Source: JAFLTL01 sp964389525 (lineage in GTDB: Bacteria > Bacteroidota > Bacteroidia > Bacteroidales > Muribaculaceae). Taken from it: a stretch of 64,000 bases of DNA. The notes under the pieces are model-generated. The model saw only the letters and a list, made by a program, of their open reading frames with translations. It ran no database searches and was not told the origin of the DNA. The translations under genes and the position numbers were made by a program. Location of the stretch: the NCBI GenBank assembly GCA_964389525.1, contig CAYMEX010000004.1, forward strand, positions 81,495-145,494. The letters run 5' to 3'. Shown here in pieces: positions 59,967 to 64,000 of this stretch. Position 1 is the stretch's first letter. Each line of letters begins with the position of its first letter.

Positions 59967-60376
59967 TTTTTCGCCGATTCTTTTTTGACGACAAGAGGTA
60001 TCATTATCGATGTATATATCTGTATCGCGCCACCGGCCAGCGTAAACACAAGCCAGTCACGCATGATACCCGGCTGATAGAACATAAAGAATGTCGCTAC
60101 ACAGAAAAACAGCGCCGCCCACGACTCTATCCTGTAGAGTCTTTTAAGACGCAACGCTTTGCCAGTATAAGGCGTGAATATTCTTATTACCAGCAGGAGC
60201 AGTGCGCCGGCTCCATATATCCAGCGATAAAGCGACACATGACCGCCCATCAGGGGCGAAAGCGTGCCTGCCACAATCAGGAGCATTCCGAGTGTCATGC
60301 CCCAGAGTGCTATGCGGCTCGGCTGCTTGCCAGTTACAGGATCGACACCTCCGGCCTCTCTGTTCTTATTTGCCAT
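59963..60376 (-). CDS. Small polytopic membrane protein, unknown
   Basis: The ATG at 60376 (MANKNREAGGVDPVTGKQPS) gives 137 residues; a TTG at 60394 that overlaps the previous stop is an alternative. A polar start is followed by four hydrophobic segments (about 22-42, 48-67, 85-102 and 108-128) and a Lys-rich end. I do not recognise a named family. Its place between a divIC-like gene and mtaB, with overlaps on both sides, argues that it is real. Confidence 0.7.
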   Translation of the reverse strand: MANKNREAGGVDPVTGKQPSRIALWGMTLGMLLIVAGTLSPLMGGHVSLYRWIYGAGALLLLVIRIFTPYTGKALRLKRLYRIESWAALFFCVATFFMFYQPGIMRDWLVFTLAGGAIQIYTSIMIPLVVKKESAKN

Positions 60377-60390
60377 AGACTTATTGTTTA

Positions 60391-60690
60391 TCAACGTGTA
60401 AAGATATATACATCCTCATTAGGACGCTGCATGTGATACTTCTCTCTCACAATCCGCTCCATAGTCGCCGGATCCGAGCCGAGACGCTCGTTCAGGCTTC
60501 TGTAATGCGCCAGAGTGTCCTCGTGCATCGCTATCTCGGCATGAAGCCGCTCGATTTCGACATCATACTCGTAGTACTTTGCCACATTGTTGTCGTTGAA
60601 GCACGTAAGAAACACCATGACGCCCACAGCCGTGATAAACGGCCATTTCAGATATCGGCGCGACCAGGTCAGTAATGGAGAGGTTTTCAT
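60391..60690 (-). CDS. Septum formation initiator (DivIC/FtsB-like)
   Basis: The 99-residue protein has a short basic cytoplasmic start, one membrane helix (about 17-34) and a coiled coil (about 40-75, YDVEIERLHAEIAMHEDTLAHYRSLNERLG), closing with ERIVREKYHMQRPNEDVYIFTR, the end pattern of DivIC-type proteins. It would join FtsL and FtsQ in the divisome. It lies 9 bases after the GH3 gene. Confidence 0.9.
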   Translation of the reverse strand: MKTSPLLTWSRRYLKWPFITAVGVMVFLTCFNDNNVAKYYEYDVEIERLHAEIAMHEDTLAHYRSLNERLGSDPATMERIVREKYHMQRPNEDVYIFTR

Positions 60691-60699
60691 ATCACATTT

Positions 60700-62973
60700 T
60701 CACTTTTTTCTTTTCAGAACATCATTGGTTTTGCGCACAAGCCGATCGACGTCGACTGCGACTTCGCCGCGCGGATCACGCGATGAAGCTGCCACAACGA
60801 GCTTATATGTGCCGCCGTCGGTAACCCATGCAACCTCCTCCTCGTCATAAGAGGCAAGATCGGCAGGAGTCACCGTCATCGACAGTGTCTGCGACTCACC
60901 GGGCTGAAGAAGGCCGGTCTTTGCGAATGCCTTGAGCTCGTGCGAGGGTTTGTCAAGTTTTCCTTTGGGAGCGATTGCATAAAGCTGGACCGACTCCTTA
61001 CCGGCCACTTTGCCGGTATTCTTCACGTCGACACTGACCACGATGTTGTCACCGTCGCGCTTCACCGTCGGGCGCCCGTACTCAAACGTCGTGTAGCTCA
61101 AACCATAACCGAAAGGATAGCTCACATCGATGCCCTCTGTGTCAAACCAGCGGTAACCAACGTAGATACCCTCGTCATATACCGTGTAGTCTACATTCTT
61201 GACATCGTGTTTCAGACCGGTCTTCACCGACCAGCGGCGGTCTATCTTCTGGTCGATCGGGAAGTTAAGCGAGCTCTTGTGATCGCTCAGGGTCACAGGC
61301 CATGTATTGGGGAGCTTTCCCGAAGGATTGGCATTGCCAACCAGTATGTCGGCGACAGAGTTTCCGCCCTCCTGACCGGCCTGCCACGACAGAAGTATCG
61401 CGTCGGGCATGTCTTTCCAGCTCTTTGTCTCGATCACGCCGCCCACATTGAGCACGACAGCCACCTTATTACCGGCGTCATGGAAGATGCGGGTGACATC
61501 CTTCATAAGCTGATACTCCGTATCCGACAGGAAGAAATCTGAAGCCACTCGGTCGATATATTCGCCTGAGATACGTCCGATAGTCACGATAGCCATGTCG
61601 TTGTTCTCGGCAGCATACTTAATGATCGCCGTATCCATCGGCATTTCGCCGATACGCACCTGCTCGCCCTGCTCCTGAGGCTTGCTGTATCCCGAATAAA
61701 GAGCTTTGAGGTTATCGTCAACGACAACATTCTGGTTTTTCAGGCCATCGAGAAGCGAAACCACATACGGACGGTTGATGTCGCCCGAGCCTGTGCCTCC
61801 CGAGAAGAAATTATACGACACATTGCCGAAAAGGGCTATCTTGCGGTCATTGCCCTTCAGAGGCAGCGTGTTGTCATCGTTTTTCAGAAGCACCATACCC
61901 TCGGTGGCCGACTGGCGGGTAACAGCAGCATGAGCCTCCATATCAGGGTTGTTGGTGTACTTGTAGCCGTTGAATGTCGGAGTCTTCACGATAAGCTCGA
62001 GTATGCGCTTCACATTGCGGTCCACGATCTTCTCGTCGAGAGTGCCGTTCTTCACACCGTCGATTATATGCAGTGCCTGCTCCTTGGTGCCGGGCTCGAT
62101 CATATCGTTACCGGCCACCATCTGGGCAGCACCGTCCGAGCCGCCCCACCAGTCGGTCATCACAGTTCCCTTGTAACCCCACTCGTCGCGGAGTATCGTC
62201 GTGATAAGATCCTTGTTTTCCGAAGCATACACATCGTTGATACGGTTATATGAGCTCATTATCGTCCAGGGCTGGCTCTCGCGCACCACAATCTCAAATG
62301 CCTTCAGATAGATCTCGCGAAGCGGACGCGGCGAGATTATGGCATTGTTGTTCATGCGGTTGGTCTCCTGGTTGTTCACAGCGAAATGCTTTACCGAAGT
62401 GCCGATGCCGTTGCTCTGCACTCCGTTGACATATGCCACGGCCATCTTGCCGGCAAGTACCGGATCCTCCGAGAAATACTCGAAGTTACGGCCGCAGAGC
62501 GGGTGGCGGTGTATGTTGATAGCGGGAGCAAGCAGCACATCGGTGCCATACTCCTTAGCCTCGTTTCCGATAACCTCGCCGACACTTCTCACCAGATCTA
62601 CATCCCATGTCGACGAAAGCAGGCTCTCGATCGGAAAATGCGTGCAGAAAAGGCTGTCCTGTCCGTCGATAGGCATGATGCCACAACCGGCAGGACCGTC
62701 AGAAAGCACAACGGCAGGTATGCCCACGCGCGGCACCGGATTGATACGGCCGGCCGCACCGGGGTTTATCTTCCATGAGTCCTTGATATGCTGGGGAGCA
62801 GACTCATCCTTATAGTACATGCGCGATCCGACAATCAGATCGGCTTTCTCTTCGATAGTCATCGCCTTGACGACATCGTCGATATTGTTGGCATTAAGTT
62901 TCGGAGTCTTGCCCGAAACCTGCATGGGTACTATCATTGCGACAGCTGCCAGCCCCATCATAAAGTTCTTCAT
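60700..62973 (-). CDS. Secreted GH3 beta-glucosidase-type glycosidase
   Basis: The 757-residue enzyme has a signal peptide (to about residue 21), the GH3 barrel with SDGPAGCG, KHFAVNNQETNR and VMTDWWGG (nucleophile Asp274), the second alpha/beta domain (GEYIDRVASDFFLSD, DAILLSWQAGQEGGNSVADIL) and a C-terminal Fn3-like domain (VSVDVKNTGKVAGKESVQLYAIAP). It removes terminal beta-linked glucose or a related sugar from oligosaccharides in the periplasm. Its own promoter is strong, and the division and tRNA genes downstream may be partly read from it. Confidence 0.93.
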   Translation of the reverse strand: MKNFMMGLAAVAMIVPMQVSGKTPKLNANNIDDVVKAMTIEEKADLIVGSRMYYKDESAPQHIKDSWKINPGAAGRINPVPRVGIPAVVLSDGPAGCGIMPIDGQDSLFCTHFPIESLLSSTWDVDLVRSVGEVIGNEAKEYGTDVLLAPAINIHRHPLCGRNFEYFSEDPVLAGKMAVAYVNGVQSNGIGTSVKHFAVNNQETNRMNNNAIISPRPLREIYLKAFEIVVRESQPWTIMSSYNRINDVYASENKDLITTILRDEWGYKGTVMTDWWGGSDGAAQMVAGNDMIEPGTKEQALHIIDGVKNGTLDEKIVDRNVKRILELIVKTPTFNGYKYTNNPDMEAHAAVTRQSATEGMVLLKNDDNTLPLKGNDRKIALFGNVSYNFFSGGTGSGDINRPYVVSLLDGLKNQNVVVDDNLKALYSGYSKPQEQGEQVRIGEMPMDTAIIKYAAENNDMAIVTIGRISGEYIDRVASDFFLSDTEYQLMKDVTRIFHDAGNKVAVVLNVGGVIETKSWKDMPDAILLSWQAGQEGGNSVADILVGNANPSGKLPNTWPVTLSDHKSSLNFPIDQKIDRRWSVKTGLKHDVKNVDYTVYDEGIYVGYRWFDTEGIDVSYPFGYGLSYTTFEYGRPTVKRDGDNIVVSVDVKNTGKVAGKESVQLYAIAPKGKLDKPSHELKAFAKTGLLQPGESQTLSMTVTPADLASYDEEEVAWVTDGGTYKLVVAASSRDPRGEVAVDVDRLVRKTNDVLKRKK

Positions 62974-63031
62974 ACAAAAAATTGGCTTATTGATACGTCC
63001 GGACCGACAGTTCAGCCCATACTATTTATCG

Positions 63032-63063
63032 CAAAGATAACAACATTCAGCTGTCTCAGCAAA
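63032..63063 (-). promoter_or_regulatory. Promoter of the GH3 gene
   Basis: Read leftward, TTTG (63063-63060) is 20 bases before TATCTTTG (63039-63032); a near-perfect match, giving a leader of about 55 bases. Confidence 0.75.
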
Positions 63064-63111
63064 AAAACGTCAATACACACCGGCTTTTACTCCCCATAAA
63101 ATAGAAAATGA

Positions 63112-63121
63112 GTATCTTTGC
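63112..63121. other. GTANNTTTGC sequence, possible CTnDOT-type attachment core
   Basis: GTATCTTTGC fits the core at which CTnDOT-family integrases recombine, and the sequence style changes to its right. The same string also fits a promoter -7 box, so the call is tentative. Confidence 0.4.
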
Positions 63122-63421
63122 ATATTGAAGTTACGAAAAGAGTGTATTTTATTGGAAATGAACGTATGTTAATCGCTCATGATAGTAATAGGTTACGATT
63201 TAGTTAGTTATCTACTGCATTATTCTTCTGCGCATTGCGTAACCTTCAAAGAACTCTTCGTATGCAAAAGTAACAATAAAACGGGAGATTTTGATATGAA
63301 TCTCCCTGATTTTTTCTATCTCATACAAGTTTTTCCGTAAAAGCGGCTTTATTCGTCGGCACACCATCGTACAAAAGGATTTTGAACGAACGTGTGCCAA
63401 CTATCGCATAAGCGGAGAAAA

Positions 63422-63471
63422 GGGCTTTGCCTCACGCCTAAACAACAGTTTAGACTGATGAGGCAAGGCCC
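63422..63471. terminator. Large hairpin in the putative element end
   Basis: GGGCTTTGCCTCA pairs with TGAGGCAAGGCCC, with an inner CTAAAC/GTTTAG stem, followed on the plus strand by ATTTCTTTT. Confidence 0.6.
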
Positions 63472-63610
63472 ATTTCTTTTGTGCTTATGCCAAAGAGGTG
63501 CTTTTACGGCTTTTCAGATGATTTTTCTTTTTCGCTGTTCCTTTGAGCCGGAAGCGGAAAGCCGTGTATGACCGCTTGTCCATAAATGGAACAAGCCGTC
63601 ACCCACAGCA

Positions 63611-63697
63611 GGCAAACCGGGAAGAATGATTTTATCTGCCCGCCCCGACACGTCCGGCCAGACAGATAAAACCATACTTCCTTGCAGGTGGTTTGCC
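63611..63697. other. Long interrupted stem-loop
   Basis: GGCAAACC (63611) pairs with GGTTTGCC (63690), and inner arms TTTTATCTG and CAGATAAAA continue the stem. Such structure is compatible with an origin-of-transfer region but does not prove it. Confidence 0.45.
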
Positions 63698-63887
63698 CGG
63701 TTTCACGCTACCGGCTATATTCTTTTTTGTTGGAAGGGATTTCTTTTTTCACGGATTTCTCTTTTGAAGTTTTCTGTCTAATCTGCCTCTACTTCCGTTT
63801 ACCTCCATTTTCGCGCCTTTCAGTGGGCCGCATCAGGCAGTCATTTCCGTTCTGGGCGCAAAGGTAACTCCGGGATTTGACGGGAAA

Positions 63888-63959
63888 GCAAGGTCAAGCC
63901 TCCTGTTTTCGGGAAAAATCTCCAGCCCTGCGGGTAGTATTTTTCCCGAAAAACCTTGC
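63888..63959. other. Large inverted repeat near the window end
   Basis: GCAAGGT and ACCTTGC form the base, TTTTCGGGAAAAAT and ATTTTTCCCGAAAA (14 bp, perfect) the upper stem. Confidence 0.6.
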
Positions 63960-64000
63960 ATTCCCTAATCCCTACCTTTTTAAGCACCCGAAACGAAAAC

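Larger units (their letters stand above)
63122..64000. mobile_element. Probable end of a CTnDOT-like integrative conjugative element (partial)
   Basis: This 0.9-kb stretch has no convincing gene; frames of about 60 codons on either strand look like chance. It is rich in large inverted repeats (63422-63471, 63570-63600, 63611-63697, 63888-63959) and leftward promoter-like boxes (63271-63264 TACTTTTG; 63866-63859 TACCTTTG). Its sequence resembles, from memory, non-coding segments of Bacteroides conjugative transposons around mobilisation genes. The element body would lie beyond the window. Confidence 0.45.

Noticed and set aside
63212..63400. 62-codon frame in the element end
   Set aside because: It spans a promoter-like box, has no good start context and no recognisable domain; kept as non-coding.

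Overview
The window looks like a chromosomal scaffold from a gut member of the Bacteroidales, most likely Muribaculaceae or a close relative. The reasons are the Bacteroidales-type promoter boxes (TTTG about 20 bases before TAnnTTTG) in front of many genes, fimbrillin/DUF5119/DUF3575 surface genes, a methylmalonyl-CoA decarboxylase cluster, a fused SecDF, a DAHP synthase-chorismate mutase fusion and an absence of obvious Shine-Dalgarno sites. Taxonomy is inferred from gene content only. One ten-base N gap (6065-6074) shows that this is an assembled scaffold.

Layout. 1-7.5 kb is a leftward fimbrial operon (DUF3575 outer-membrane protein, DUF5119 lipoprotein, two fimbrillins). In front of it is a DNA segment bounded by inverted repeats that carries a promoter pointing away from the operon, followed by a tyrosine recombinase gene: a candidate on/off switch, assembled OFF. 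7.5-16.5 kb holds a GH38 mannosidase, aromatic amino acid genes (DAHP synthase/chorismate mutase and tyrA), mdh, a periplasmic thioredoxin and an M28 peptidase. 16.5-17.7 kb is a dense gene-free array of palindromic elements. 17.7-29.9 kb has paired DUF3857 proteins, an ABC-F/lysA/aspartokinase operon, thioredoxin, a Gfo/Idh oxidoreductase, a Dabb protein, MarC and an aldo/keto reductase. 30-34.9 kb is a complete sodium-pump methylmalonyl-CoA decarboxylase cluster (mce, mmdA, an LTD-OadG fusion, biotin carrier, beta subunit), expected to release propionate in the succinate-propionate route. 35-38.8 kb has membrane proteins, PAP2, TPR and a GH13 amylase.

38.8-41.6 kb is a small AT-richer cassette: a PD-(D/E)XK nuclease-like gene plus a zinc-ribbon membrane protein, bracketed by palindromic arrays. 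The nuclease promoter and ATG are separated from the rest of the reading frame by a C10 tract that puts them out of frame, so the gene looks phase-variable. 41.6-62.9 kb is mostly housekeeping: an S9 peptidase, twin SGNH hydrolases, a peptidoglycan-recycling set (S41, NlpC/P60, dipeptide epimerase) downstream of parE and coaD, secDF, a ClC channel with luxS, and a chain GH3 - divIC-like - membrane protein - mtaB - glycosyltransferase. The last kilobase has no convincing gene and resembles the structured non-coding end of a CTnDOT-type conjugative element.

The most unusual features are the invertible promoter, the frame-switching nuclease, and several unrelated-sequence families of intergenic elements that share one architecture: small hairpins with GNA triloops on either side of a longer hairpin. 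No tRNA, rRNA or CRISPR array was seen.
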